DNA of 64,000 nt, from positions 1 through 64,000 of the forward strand of contig CALFJE010000100.1 in assembly GCA_937877545.1 (NCBI GenBank). The letters are read 5' to 3'. The notes under the pieces are model-generated. The model did not search any database. It was given only the letters and a program-made list of their open reading frames with translations, and was not told the DNA's origin. This DNA comes from an uncultured Selenomonadales bacterium. GTDB taxonomy: Bacteria > Bacillota > Negativicutes > Selenomonadales > Selenomonadaceae. This document shows, in pieces, positions 51,114 through 60,560 of the stretch. The position numbers and the translations under genes are program-made. Positions within the stretch are counted from its first letter, which is position 1, and each line of letters begins with the position of its first letter.

Positions 51114-52674
51114 CGTAAGCGACGGGCGTCACGTCGAAAATCGGTTCGAGGGCTTTCATTTCGTCGAGAACGCCTTGCTCAATGGGATTGTCGACGGTCA
51201 AAACCATGAGGTTGCGCCCTTCAATCTCCGCCTTGCCGACCTGCATGCTGGAAATATTTATGTTGTGCTTGGCGAGGAGCATGCCGACCGAGCCGATAAC
51301 GCCGGGGCGATTGATATGCGGGCAAATCAAAATTCTGGAGTGCGGGTCAACGTCGACGCGGAAACCGTTAATCGAGACGATACGCCCCTCGTTGCCAAAG
51401 AGCGTTCCCGTCACGATATTGCCGTTCGCCGAAACCGTCACTAGGTTTGCGAAGTCGCGAGAAATGCCCGATTTAATTTCGGAAAGGTGAATGCCGCGCT
51501 CCGCCGCCAAAATGTTCGCGTTGACGAGGTTGACGTGCTCCAACGCGGCACTCAACATGCCCTTAAGCACGGCGGTCGAAATCAAGCTCGTGTTCATGTC
51601 GGCGATTTTGCCGTTGACTTTGACTTGAACGCTGGAAATCGGCTCTCTGCTCATGCCGGTAACGGTACGCCCGAGACGTTCGCCGAGGTCGAGATAAGGC
51701 GCGAGCTTTTCGAGGACGTGACCGGGAATGTGCGGCAAGTTGACTGCCGACGCGACAGGGCGATTGTTCAGCGCGTCGATAATGCCGCCGGCAACGTCAA
51801 CCGAAACGCCGATTTGCGCCTCAATCGTCGAGGCTCCGAGGTGCGGCGTCAAAATGATATTCGGCAAAGTCCTGAGCGGCGAATCTTCAGCAAGCGGCTC
51901 GTTTTCAAAAACGTCGATAGCCGCGCCCGCAATGAGGTTTTCCTTGAGAGCCGTCGCCAAATCAGACTCGTTGATAATGCCGCCGCGAGCGCAGTTAATC
52001 AGCCGAACGGTCGGCTTCATCGTGCGCATTTGCGCGAGGGTAATCATGTTGCGGGTCTTGTTGGTAAGCGGCATGTGCACGGTAATGAAGTCGGCAGTCT
52101 TAAAGAGTTCGTCGAGCTCCACCATGCGAACGCCGAGGGTTTTGGCGCGTTCCTCGCTTACAAACGGGTCATAAGCGATAACGTTCATGTCGAAGGATTG
52201 AGCGCGTTTGGCGACGCCCGCGCCGATTTTGCCCAGCCCGATAATCGCCAAGATTTTATTGCGCAGCTCCACGCCGACGAATTTTTTCCTGTCCCACTTG
52301 CCGGCGTGCATGGTCTGATTGGCTTGCGGGATATTGCGGCTGACGGCAAGCATCATGGCGAAGGTATGCTCGGTGGCGGCAATCGTGTTGCCGTCGGGCG
52401 AATTGATAACGATAATGCCGCGTTCCGTCGCCGCCTGCACGTCTATGTTGTCGACGCCCACGCCCGCTCGACCGATTATCTTAAGATTCGCGGCGCGTTC
52501 CAAAACATCAGCCGTAACCTTGGACGCCGAACGAACTATCAGCGCGTCGAACTTCGGGATTATCTCCAAAAGCTCCTCGTGCGAAATTTTATCGCGAACT
52601 TCCACGTCGAACGTCTTCCTGAGTTGCTCTATACCTTCGTTGGCTATGCCGTCTGCCGCCAAAATATGATACAT
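51106..52674 (-). CDS. serA: D-3-phosphoglycerate dehydrogenase
   Basis: The first step of serine synthesis. The 522-residue protein has the NAD site GLGKIGAGVAKRA, the active-site segment NCARGGIINESDL, the intervening substrate domain and the C-terminal ACT domain (GVIGSVGMLLAKHNINISSMQVG) for serine feedback. This long form is typical of Bacillus. ATG at 52674 with AAGGAGGA. A promoter lies upstream at 52724-52751. Confidence 0.96.
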   Translation of the reverse strand: MYHILAADGIANEGIEQLRKTFDVEVRDKISHEELLEIIPKFDALIVRSASKVTADVLERAANLKIIGRAGVGVDNIDVQAATERGIIVINSPDGNTIAATEHTFAMMLAVSRNIPQANQTMHAGKWDRKKFVGVELRNKILAIIGLGKIGAGVAKRAQSFDMNVIAYDPFVSEERAKTLGVRMVELDELFKTADFITVHMPLTNKTRNMITLAQMRTMKPTVRLINCARGGIINESDLATALKENLIAGAAIDVFENEPLAEDSPLRTLPNIILTPHLGASTIEAQIGVSVDVAGGIIDALNNRPVASAVNLPHIPGHVLEKLAPYLDLGERLGRTVTGMSREPISSVQVKVNGKIADMNTSLISTAVLKGMLSAALEHVNLVNANILAAERGIHLSEIKSGISRDFANLVTVSANGNIVTGTLFGNEGRIVSINGFRVDVDPHSRILICPHINRPGVIGSVGMLLAKHNINISSMQVGKAEIEGRNLMVLTVDNPIEQGVLDEMKALEPIFDVTPVAYDV

Positions 52675-52723
52675 GACGAATCGTCCTCCTTAGTGCAATG
52701 TAACCGCGTCGATAAACGCAAGC

Positions 52724-52751
52724 ATTATAGCATGACAGTCAATTTTTGCAA
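52724..52751 (-). promoter_or_regulatory. serA promoter
   Basis: On the minus strand TTGCAA (52751-52746), a 16-base spacer and TATAAT (52729-52724), about 50 bases before the serA start. No riboswitch or T-box fold was recognised in the leader. Confidence 0.65.
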
Positions 52752-52763
52752 CAAATGGCAATA

Positions 52764-52790
52764 TAAAAGCACCCGTCGAAAAACGAGTGC
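52764..52790 (-). terminator. Terminator after the alcohol dehydrogenase gene
   Basis: On the minus strand GCACTCGT pairs with ACGGGTGC over 8 bp around a six-base loop, followed by TTTTAT. Confidence 0.75.
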
Positions 52791-52810
52791 CGGTTGTTTT
52801 GCGTTAAGTC

Positions 52811-53980
52811 TTAACGGTAGGATTTTTGGTAAATCTTGAGCATGTCGTCATCGCTGAGGGCAACGGGGTCGAATTGCAGGAGGAAGCCCATGGCGTCGCG
52901 GGTGTTTTGAACCATTTTCGGGAACTCTTCGGGCTTAATGCCGTAGTCGCTCATCTTGAGGTTGTCCACTCCGCAAGCCGCCTGCATTTCCTTAAGCGCG
53001 TCGATAAAGTCTTCGGGCTTATCAGCATTGACTTTGCCCATAGCCCGCGCCATGTCGATAAATTTCTCGTCGCAAGCGTGTTTTTCCACGAAGTGACCGA
53101 AGTAAGCAAGCGAAATCATAATCAAGCCCGCGCCGTGCGGCAATTCGGGATGATATGCGCTAAGGGCGTGTTCAAGCGAATGCTCCGCCGTGCAGACGCA
53201 AACGTCCATTGAAAAGCCGCCCAGCGTGTTGGCGAAGGCAACCTGCGTGCGAGCCTCCAAATTCTTTCCGTCGTTGACGGCAACGGGCAAATACTTCGCA
53301 AGCTTGGCGATAGCCGTCAGCTCAATCATAGCCGAAGCCTCGTTGCACGCGTTGGATATGTAGCCCTCGGCGTTGTGAAAGAAGGCGTCGAAGCCTTGAT
53401 ACGCCGTGAAGTGCTTGGGAACCGTCAGCATATAAACGGGGTCGACAATCGCCAGATCGGGGTAGCTGCCGAAAAAGGCGGTCTTCTCGTTGGTCTCAAG
53501 GTTGGTGATAACCGCGCCCGCGTCGACCTCGGAGCCGGTGCCCGCGCTGGTCGTTATCGCGATATAGGGCAACGCTTTTTCCGTCAACGGTTTCTTGCCG
53601 CCCGTTCCAAAGAGGATATAGTCCCAAACTCTGGCATCGCCTTTCTGCGGCATGACGGAAGCGATAGCCTTAGCCGCGTCGAGCACAGAACCGCCGCCCA
53701 AGCCTACCACGAAATCACAGCCGTTGGTGCGACCGAAGTCCACTCCCTCTTGAACTGCCGGCTCCGTCGGGTTCGCGCCGATTTTGTTGTACACGACGAA
53801 CTCCGCGCCCCAAGCCGCCAGCTCCTCCTGCAACTTATCGAGGCTGCCGTTGGTCTTTGTCGAGCGTCCGTTCGAGATGACTATCAACGCCTTTTTGCCG
53901 AGCGGTGCCTCCTTATGCAGTTCGCCGAGCTTGCCCGCGCCGAATAAAATTTTCGTCGGGATATGCCATGTAAATGCCAT
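52811..53980 (-). CDS. Iron-containing alcohol dehydrogenase
   Basis: A group III NAD(P)-dependent dehydrogenase, 389 residues. It has the nucleotide-binding GLGGGSVLDAAKAI, SAGTGSEVD, and the iron ligands in the segment DAFFHNAEG and EHSLEHALSAYHPELPHGAGL. Related enzymes reduce butanal, lactaldehyde or methylglyoxal; the substrate cannot be told here. I chose the ATG at 53980, behind GGAGAGTGA. It is a single-gene unit with its own -10 box and terminator. Confidence 0.9.
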   Translation of the reverse strand: MAFTWHIPTKILFGAGKLGELHKEAPLGKKALIVISNGRSTKTNGSLDKLQEELAAWGAEFVVYNKIGANPTEPAVQEGVDFGRTNGCDFVVGLGGGSVLDAAKAIASVMPQKGDARVWDYILFGTGGKKPLTEKALPYIAITTSAGTGSEVDAGAVITNLETNEKTAFFGSYPDLAIVDPVYMLTVPKHFTAYQGFDAFFHNAEGYISNACNEASAMIELTAIAKLAKYLPVAVNDGKNLEARTQVAFANTLGGFSMDVCVCTAEHSLEHALSAYHPELPHGAGLIMISLAYFGHFVEKHACDEKFIDMARAMGKVNADKPEDFIDALKEMQAACGVDNLKMSDYGIKPEEFPKMVQNTRDAMGFLLQFDPVALSDDDMLKIYQKSYR

Positions 53981-54009
53981 GCAAATCACTCTCCTAAAAA
54001 GTTTCTGCG

Positions 54010-54015
54010 ATTATA
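54010..54015 (-). promoter_or_regulatory. -10 box of the alcohol dehydrogenase gene
   Basis: TATAAT on the minus strand, about 30 bases before the start. The best -35 candidate, TTGCCT, is 19 bases upstream, which is long. Confidence 0.5.
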
Positions 54016-54046
54016 ACACGTCGAGCCGACTTAAAGGCAAGGATTT

Positions 54047-54691
54047 TTATTGGAACGTGATCCAAACCTCTTCCGCCTTGTCGACCAGCGTCGGCATTAG
54101 TTCTTCCAAGTTGGTTATGCCGTCGAAACGCCACTGATTTTTATCGTCGCGGCTGAATGCAAGCTCAAACGTCAGCTGCCCGATGAATCGCCCGCGCAAC
54201 GAATTATCGCCCGTCACGTCGAGGATAACCGTCGCCCTGTCGTCGGCAATGCGCGTTGTCTTAATCGTGGCGTTTGCGGCTTGACGAATCTTTTCAAATT
54301 CGTTGGCAACGTAAGCCGTCGGATTATCTTCGGGCGCGTCGGGTTCGGGCATTTTCGCAAAGTAGGACGCCTTGACGCCGCGCAGAAAATTCAAATGCCG
54401 CTCCCTGTGCTCGGCGTTGTAAGTCGTCAAGAACTCCGCGCTGTGCTGAAAATACGGGTCGTCGGGATAACGCGCCTTGTAGTCGTCATAAGCCTTTGCA
54501 AGCTCAACGGTCGTCGCGTCGTAGGTCGCGGCAAAGAAAGCGTCCAAATCTGCGCGGTCGGCAAGCTTTACCGAATCACGTTCCGCCAGTGCAAGCTTAA
54601 TCTCATTAAGCGCGTCGGCAGGCGTATCCTCGGCTCCGCAACCGGTCAAAAAAATTACCGCCAACATCAGCGGCAAGAAAATTTTCAACAT
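54047..54691 (-). CDS. DUF2939-like lipoprotein
   Basis: A 214-residue lipoprotein with the lipobox LTGC at residues 15-18. The N-terminal segment after the lipobox, ALNEIKLALAERDSVKLADRADLDAFF, recalls DUF2939. The C-terminal part QWRFDGITNLEELMPTLVDKAEEVW parallels the protein at 25637-26242, so the two are paralogues, one exported and one not. ATG at 54691 with GAGGTGATTCG. It ends the leftward operon that includes pdxY and the broken genes. Confidence 0.65.
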   Translation of the reverse strand: MLKIFLPLMLAVIFLTGCGAEDTPADALNEIKLALAERDSVKLADRADLDAFFAATYDATTVELAKAYDDYKARYPDDPYFQHSAEFLTTYNAEHRERHLNFLRGVKASYFAKMPEPDAPEDNPTAYVANEFEKIRQAANATIKTTRIADDRATVILDVTGDNSLRGRFIGQLTFELAFSRDDKNQWRFDGITNLEELMPTLVDKAEEVWITFQ

Positions 54692-54713
54692 CGAATCACC
54701 TCACGGAATTTGT

Positions 54714-56402
54714 TCACGTCATGCTGAATACGTGGCGATTATAATTTTGCGTCGTCAAATAATCGTTGTCGATATTGCCCGCGTCGAGGAGGCTGTACGT
54801 AAAGAAACTGCGGAAGGAATTGACAGCCTCGTCGGTCAGGTCGAAATGCACGCCGTTATCGCGAATGATGATTTTGGGTTGCCCGTCGAAAAACAGCGTC
54901 AGCTCGGCAAGCGGTTGCGCCGTCGGGTTGTTTTCGACAATCGACATGCCGATTTCCTCAATCAGCAGAGCCGCCTTCATCACGATTTTTGAATCAAAGC
55001 CGCGCTTGATAAATTCCTGTTCGCCTCAATCGCGCAATTCCATAACCGTTTCGAGCGTCAACCTTGCGTCCCGCGATACAACGTCGCTCGGCGGCAGGAG
55101 CAGCGGAAAACTTTTCGGATAGCGGCTCCGCAAGAACAGCCCGAACAGTAAACAGCTCACGATTGACACCGCCGCCATTCCCGCCCAAAATCCTTGAATT
55201 CCAAACGATACGGAAAAAATTATCGGCAACCCCACGTAGAGGATTAAGTCTTTGCAGAACGACACGGCTAAGGCGATTCTTCCATGCCCGCAAATCTGAT
55301 AATACGTCGCGAACAGGTACAGCACCGCGATAAACGGCATTGCAACCGCGATTGTTCGGAGTGCCAAGACCGATTCGGCTAAGAGTGCGTCCTTTATCCC
55401 GAAAAGCTCCGCGATATTTGCGGCGAAAAGGAAAATTATCGGTACGACCGCCGCGCCGAAGATTAACGCCGTCCGAATCGCAATGTCCATTACCTTAGCC
55501 ACGCCGTCGAAATTCTTTTCGCCCAAGTAAATGTTTATCAGAGGTTCTGCGGCTTGCCCTATGCCGTCGAGGAAGACCGCCAGCGATAAGACGCTCACGA
55601 CGACCGATAACACGGGAAAATATTTCTCGCCGAACGTCTGCAGGAAAAATGCATTGAGTATCATGTTGCCCAAGCCGGTATGCAGATATATCGACGCGTG
55701 GACGTAGCTAAGTTTCAAGACCTTAATCGTATCCGCCGCCGAGAAATATAAAATCGGCTTCAACGTCTGCGAGTCAATGAATATCCACTTTGCGAACACC
55801 GCCATTGCCGCGACAAATCCGAGCAACGATCCAAAAGCTATACCCGTCATGCCGAATTTGAGTCCGAGCAATATAGAGGCAAAAACATTCACCGCGAGCT
55901 GTAAGATTATCGCGACGACGCAATTTTTCCCGCCGCCGTCCGCGTAAACCATCATTTGCATGAGAACATACAACGGATTAACGGCAACGGTCAAGAAAAA
56001 AATCGAATAATATTCGCGGGCAAAGGCTTCCGTCGCGCCCAAATTCGGGAAGAACGCAAAAAATACCTCCTCGCCAACGAACGCGATTATTCCGAGCACG
56101 ACTGACAGGATTATCGTTAAAATCGCGCCTTGCCCGACGAGTTTGTTGGCAGTCTCCTCGCGGAACGTTCCTATTTCAAACGAATACAGGTAAGATGTCC
56201 CCGTCGAAATCATTAGAGATGAAAACGCGGCTATAAACATAATCGGCATGACCAGATTAACGCCTGCCATTGCATTATCGCCGAGAAGCCGCCCCGCCAA
56301 AATTATGTCCGTCGTATCCATTAAGGACATGACGAGCATAAGCAGTATTGCCGACAGGAGCATTCGTTTGAATTGCACATGGCAAAAAGTTTCCCGCTTC
56401 AC
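54714..56402 (-). pseudogene. MATE efflux transporter with C-terminal ATPase-like domain, interrupted by TGA
   Basis: A 12-helix MATE protein (458 residues; GTG start at 56402, overlapping the previous stop as GTGA) ends at a TGA at 55026-55028. The frame continues unbroken for another 104 codons as a GHKL-type ATPase-like domain (ALLIEEIGMSIVENN ... IIIRDNGVHFDLTDE). TGA is one change from CGA. No ribosome site precedes the second part. The transporter half may still work alone. Readthrough is an alternative to mutation. Confidence 0.7.
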
Positions 56403-57286
56403 TTCAGAGCCTCGCCGTAGTACTTTTTCAGCTTGAAGGCGGGTTGATAAATTTCTTTAGTCCGCCGCAAGCCGTCAATGCCCATGTCTTCTTCCCAGTT
56501 TACATATGTATAAGCCTCTAAATCCGTCGAAGACGCCATACATTGACTCACGGCGGCAAAGGCACCGTCCGCCGCAAATTTGTTTGTCGCCTTCTCAAAG
56601 TGAACGTCAAGGCATTGCTCCGATACCGCCGAAAACATAATCATAGCCGCAGGTTCGCCGTCAGCATAAAGCACTCCGCCTTTCATGCCGAGGCTTTCCC
56701 AATTTGCAACGGCTTCGCGAATACTTTCAAGTTCGCCCTGCAATGAAACATCGCCGTCATCGTGCTCCGCAAACCATTGTTCGGCAACGTGCAAAGCATC
56801 GGGCAAGCGTTCCGTCGTGAGCGGGAGATATTGCGCGTCGGGATAAAGCCGCTTGAACCGATTGACGCAATATCTCTTGCCGTGCAATTTGCGCCCCGAA
56901 AGTCGCGCCAAACTTTCGCGGCTGTAAATATAATCGCTGTCGCCGTCAAAAGAATGCCAATCGACGGTAAGCAGCTCGTCAATCGCCCGACGTTGTTTTT
57001 CGTCGCAAAGACAAAATCACAACGTCTCTCCGCGCAGGTCGGAATCCGCTTTAAGGAGTTCAATCGCCGCGTTCAAATCAAAATTCTTATCGGAGAGCGG
57101 AAAGCCGCAGCCGCGCCTGTTTGCCGTTGAGCCGTTGTATCGACGGAACAATACCCCCCCAGGCTCAGCAACCTCGATATTGTATTTCTTGCGCAAAATG
57201 TAGAGATTAACCGTCGAAGTGTCACTGGCGATTGAAAAATTTCTTTGCGGAATAAAATTCGGCTCGTGCCAATCAAGCTTCAGCAT
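56399..57286 (-). pseudogene. DUF2156 (phosphatidylglycerol lysyltransferase-like) protein interrupted by TGA
   Basis: From the ATG at 57286 (AGGGGG upstream) the frame runs 89 codons to a TGA at 57017-57019 and continues in the same frame for 205 more codons. The second half has LSGRKLHGKRYCVNRFKRLYP, typical of DUF2156 proteins with a GNAT-like fold. The TGA falls where family members often have Arg (CGA to TGA). Apart from this stop the 295-codon gene looks intact. It lies between the YkgJ-like and MATE genes. Confidence 0.7.
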
Positions 57287-57299
57287 TAAAATTACCCCC

Positions 57300-57681
57300 T
57301 TAAATTGATTCGTGCGGCAGATTCACAAAAAATTTTTCGCAGACGTGATAATTTTCTCTGTAATCATTGATACATGCTCATCGCACTAAAAGGCCACACG
57401 GCACATTCAAAAGGTTTATCGTCGCCAAGAATACAGCCGTTTTTGTTGAACGGGCAAGGAATTTCCTCGTCGTCGGTCTTGTAATTATTTTCCATGTCCG
57501 CAATGTAACCTGCGCAATTATTGCGTTTTACATATTTGAATTGGACTTCGGGATATTTTTTCCGCAAATTTTCCATTTCCGACGTTGAAAGGACGTATAA
57601 TTCCCACAAACTGCGCTTTTTAAATGAGCAACAGAACCGGCATTTTGCGCAATCTTGCGGTGTCAGTAAATCTTTAAGCAT
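57300..57681 (-). pseudogene. YkgJ-like cysteine-cluster protein with a late frameshift
   Basis: A Zn/Fe-binding cysteine cluster protein (CAKCRFCC ... CAGYI ... CPF ... CAVWPF). The frame closes at 57364, but one base change near 57366 leads into DYRENYHVCEKFF, which supplies the expected last cysteine, and a stop at 57300. ATG at 57681 with GAGGTGATTCG, 5 bases after pdxY. Probably a recent loss; the shorter product could also be functional. Confidence 0.6.
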
Positions 57682-57685
57682 CGAA

Positions 57686-58513
57686 TCACCTCAGGTCGGT
57701 AAGGAACTCCTCGAACGGCAAGCCCCAATTCCACGGCAGATTGAGCTTTTCGGCGTGCGCAATGCATTTGGTCACGAAGTCAGCCGCCTTGCGCGTGGCG
57801 TCGGGTAAAGTTTCGCCATTAAGCCAAGACGCCGCCGCTACCGCGAAAAACGCATCGCCCGTACCCGAACGGTCACCGCCCAATCGCCGCGAAGTCACCA
57901 AATCAATCTGCCCGTTGTCGAAAATAAAATTGGCAATGCCGGAGCCGTCGTCGAGGTCGAGCGTGACGCCCGTAATAATCACGCGTCCGCCGCGAGTCTT
58001 CGCCGCAATGTTCGCCGCCATAGTCGCCAGCTCCGAATCGCTGATAACGCCGCCCGAAGGATACGCCGCGCCCAAAAGTTCGCAAGCCTCCGTTAAATTC
58101 GGCGTAACGAGGTCGGCAAACTCCAACAGCTCGCGCATACGACGGCACATTTCGCGGGTATACGACGCGTAAATTTTGCCGTGGTCGCCCATGACGGGGT
58201 CGATAATCACGACGGCGGGGCTGTCACTTATGAAGCGGCGGACGATCTCAATCTGCGCGGCGGAGCCGAGAAAGCCCGTAGCTATCGCGTCGAACGTCAA
58301 ATTATTTTTGCGCCAGCTGTCGACGTAGGCGGTCATGCGGTCGGTAAAGTCGTCCATGAAATAATCTTTAAAGCCCGTGTGCACGCTCAGCAATGCCGTC
58401 GGCAACGGGCAGACTTGAATTTTCAGCGCGGAGATTATCGGCAACTCAACCGTCACGGAACAACGCCCGAAGCCCGTCACGTCGTTAATCAGCGCGATTT
58501 TTTTTTGTCGCAA
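57686..58513 (-). CDS. pdxY: Pyridoxal kinase-like protein
   Basis: It phosphorylates pyridoxal or related B6 vitamers. The 275-residue ribokinase-fold protein has NDVTGFGRCSVTVELP, DPVMGDHGKIYASYTREM and the C-terminal GGDRSGTGDAFFA with catalytic Asp. The TTG at 58513 is 9 bases after GAGGTGA; a GTG at 58525 abuts that site and is less likely. It is the first intact gene of the operon whose next three genes are broken. PdxK or ThiD-like use is an alternative. Confidence 0.82.
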   Translation of the reverse strand: MRQKKIALINDVTGFGRCSVTVELPIISALKIQVCPLPTALLSVHTGFKDYFMDDFTDRMTAYVDSWRKNNLTFDAIATGFLGSAAQIEIVRRFISDSPAVVIIDPVMGDHGKIYASYTREMCRRMRELLEFADLVTPNLTEACELLGAAYPSGGVISDSELATMAANIAAKTRGGRVIITGVTLDLDDGSGIANFIFDNGQIDLVTSRRLGGDRSGTGDAFFAVAAASWLNGETLPDATRKAADFVTKCIAHAEKLNLPWNWGLPFEEFLTDLR

Positions 58514-58549
58514 AATTATTATCACCTCGCCAACAAATCATTTGGTGAC

Positions 58550-60112
58550 TTAAGGCATCTTTCCTTGAGAATGAGCAAAATCTGCAAATGCCACATCACG
58601 TATAAGCATAGCAAGACAGGTCTGTATATTCATGATGAAAATATTCGCGATCATCAGCTGACCTATCGACTCCTGCGGCAAGTTCAGCTGACTCAATAAT
58701 ATCGTGAACGATGCCAATACGCCGCCGGGAATCACGGGAGTTGCCATGCTTAATTGAATAATCAGGAATAACAAAATCAGCAGTTGACTTATTGAAAGCG
58801 TTTGTCCCGCTGAAAATGCTCCGTAAAATGCACAGACGACAAGCGGCGTTATGACTGACGGTACAAACATTGCGTGAGTCAACGGAATCCAAATGTCGCA
58901 GAGTTTTGAATCAATGTGGAGTTTGTTTTTGCACACGTTGAAGTTTTCGGGAATGGTGATAGAACCGCTTGCAGTATATAACGCAAGTGTGAGCACCGTA
59001 GAAATTTTACGCAGAAAATCCGCGACGTTAATTCCGGTACCGGCAGCCAAATACGCAAGATGCAGAACGCAGAATATAATCATGGCCAGCAAATTTGCAA
59101 CAACGATACTCCACGTCGACAGCATTTCATCAAGGCTGTTAGCCACAATAGCGTTGAAGATACTCAGGAAAATCGTTAAGTAAATTATCTTCGAGACTAT
59201 ATTCATCATAGAAAAAACAATCTGTTTCAGTTCGTGAATAATCTTTTTTGCAGTGCTTACGCGTTCGCCCAGCATTAAAATACAAATCCCAAGCAACGTT
59301 GCAATTACCACGATTTGCAGGATATTGCCCTCAAGGAAGGGCTTGATAAAATTTGTCGGGATAATCGTGAGCAACAATGCTATGATCTCTCCGCCGGCAG
59401 AGTTGTCACCTATGTTAAATTCTATTACGGGAAAGAACATTTGGCAGAGCACCATGCTGACGATTGCCAGCAAAACAGTTAAAATCACGAACCGTTTTAC
59501 AATTTTTAATCCCAGCGTGCTGAAAGTGGTTACATCGTCCATTACGCAGATACCGGATGCTACGGACGTGAATATCAGCGCATATGTTGCCGCCATGATA
59601 ATTCCCATCAGCGAATGGAATAACGGTTTGGACAAATCGTGAATTATAAAATATTGGAAGCTGTCCGGCAAAAAATTTATAGCGCAAGAGGAAATGATCG
59701 CCAAAATCAACGCGATTGAAGTTTTGCCGCCCGGTATCTTTGGGAATTTCCGTTCCTTAGTCGAAAAGGTTTCAATTTCGTTGACGCCGCCACTATATTT
59801 GTAAACCGTACCGGCGGATTCGTAATTGAGCAATTTACTCATCAAATCGGACGTAAAAATAGAGTCGCTGTTCTCATTGAGCGGATTAAACGGCTCGGCT
59901 TTTATGCGTATGATAACCTTCGGAGCACCAAAATATTTCTTCATACGCACTTCGTACTCTTGATTTTCGCCGAATTTCCCTTGATAGAGAATCAAAGCCT
60001 CCTCCAAAATAAGCGTAATCTTTACAATGTCACGCTTGGCGATATGTGCATGATCAAAGAAATCCTCCACGTCTTGAATCGTCTTGCCGATATTTTCATT
60101 GGTTAAATTCAT
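58550..60112 (-). CDS. SLC1-type dicarboxylate/amino acid symporter with N-terminal ATPase-like domain
   Basis: A 520-residue protein. Residues about 1-105 resemble an anti-sigma or GHKL ATPase fold (ITLILEEALILYQGKFG ... APKVIIRIKAEPFNPL). From about 130 on there are eight or more helices and the SLC1 landmarks: a Ser-rich-loop analogue YTASGSITIPENF and the HP2-like GGVLASFTILLSQL. The gene is markedly more AT-rich than its neighbours and lacks the 11-mer, suggesting acquisition. It shares the unusual transporter-ATPase pairing with the MATE gene nearby. Confidence 0.75.
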   Translation of the reverse strand: MNLTNENIGKTIQDVEDFFDHAHIAKRDIVKITLILEEALILYQGKFGENQEYEVRMKKYFGAPKVIIRIKAEPFNPLNENSDSIFTSDLMSKLLNYESAGTVYKYSGGVNEIETFSTKERKFPKIPGGKTSIALILAIISSCAINFLPDSFQYFIIHDLSKPLFHSLMGIIMAATYALIFTSVASGICVMDDVTTFSTLGLKIVKRFVILTVLLAIVSMVLCQMFFPVIEFNIGDNSAGGEIIALLLTIIPTNFIKPFLEGNILQIVVIATLLGICILMLGERVSTAKKIIHELKQIVFSMMNIVSKIIYLTIFLSIFNAIVANSLDEMLSTWSIVVANLLAMIIFCVLHLAYLAAGTGINVADFLRKISTVLTLALYTASGSITIPENFNVCKNKLHIDSKLCDIWIPLTHAMFVPSVITPLVVCAFYGAFSAGQTLSISQLLILLFLIIQLSMATPVIPGGVLASFTILLSQLNLPQESIGQLMIANIFIMNIQTCLAMLIRDVAFADFAHSQGKMP

Positions 60113-60115
60113 AAT

Positions 60116-60550
60116 TCATTCGCGCCGCGCCAAACGCTCTTTAGCGACCGCCTCGAATTCGCCGCGCCCGTAGTTCACGAACGGAACGATTGAAATTCCT
60201 CCGCGAACACTGAACAGCCCCTCGACCTCCAGATAGCGCGGCTCCAACAACTTAATCAAGTCGTCGGCTATCGTGTTGATAACGTCCTCATGAAACGTGC
60301 CGTGGTTGCGAAAGCTCGTAAGGTACAGCTTGAGGCTCTTGCTCTCCACAAGCTTTTTATCGGGAATGTAGCGGATTTTAATCGTGGCGTAGTCGGGCTG
60401 GTGAGTTATCGGGCAAAGGCAGGTAAATTCGTCGCTGGTCAGCGTCACGAAATAATTGCGGGCGGCGTTGCGGTTTTCAATCGCCTCCAGAAATTCAGGC
60501 GCGTAATCGTATTTGTAAGCGGTAATCTTACCGAGATTTTTAAGTTCCAT
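60116..60550 (-). CDS. queF: NADPH-dependent 7-cyano-7-deazaguanine reductase
   Basis: QueF reduces preQ0 to preQ1 in queuosine synthesis. The 144-residue protein has the catalytic cysteine in FTCLCP and the NADPH motif [20 protein letters not shown]. The ATG at 60550 follows AAAGGAGAC. It lies 10 bases after the phosphatase gene. No preQ1 riboswitch was recognised upstream. Confidence 0.95.
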   Translation of the reverse strand: MELKNLGKITAYKYDYAPEFLEAIENRNAARNYFVTLTSDEFTCLCPITHQPDYATIKIRYIPDKKLVESKSLKLYLTSFRNHGTFHEDVINTIADDLIKLLEPRYLEVEGLFSVRGGISIVPFVNYGRGEFEAVAKERLARRE

Positions 60551-60560
60551 AAAGTCTCCT

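Noticed and set aside
54714..57286. Genome-wide recoding of TGA (as Trp, Arg or Sec)
   Set aside because: Several intact genes here end in TGA at the expected place (for example truB, nrnA, the ATP-grasp gene). The two internal TGAs are better explained as CGA to TGA mutations, and no selenocysteine hairpin was seen.
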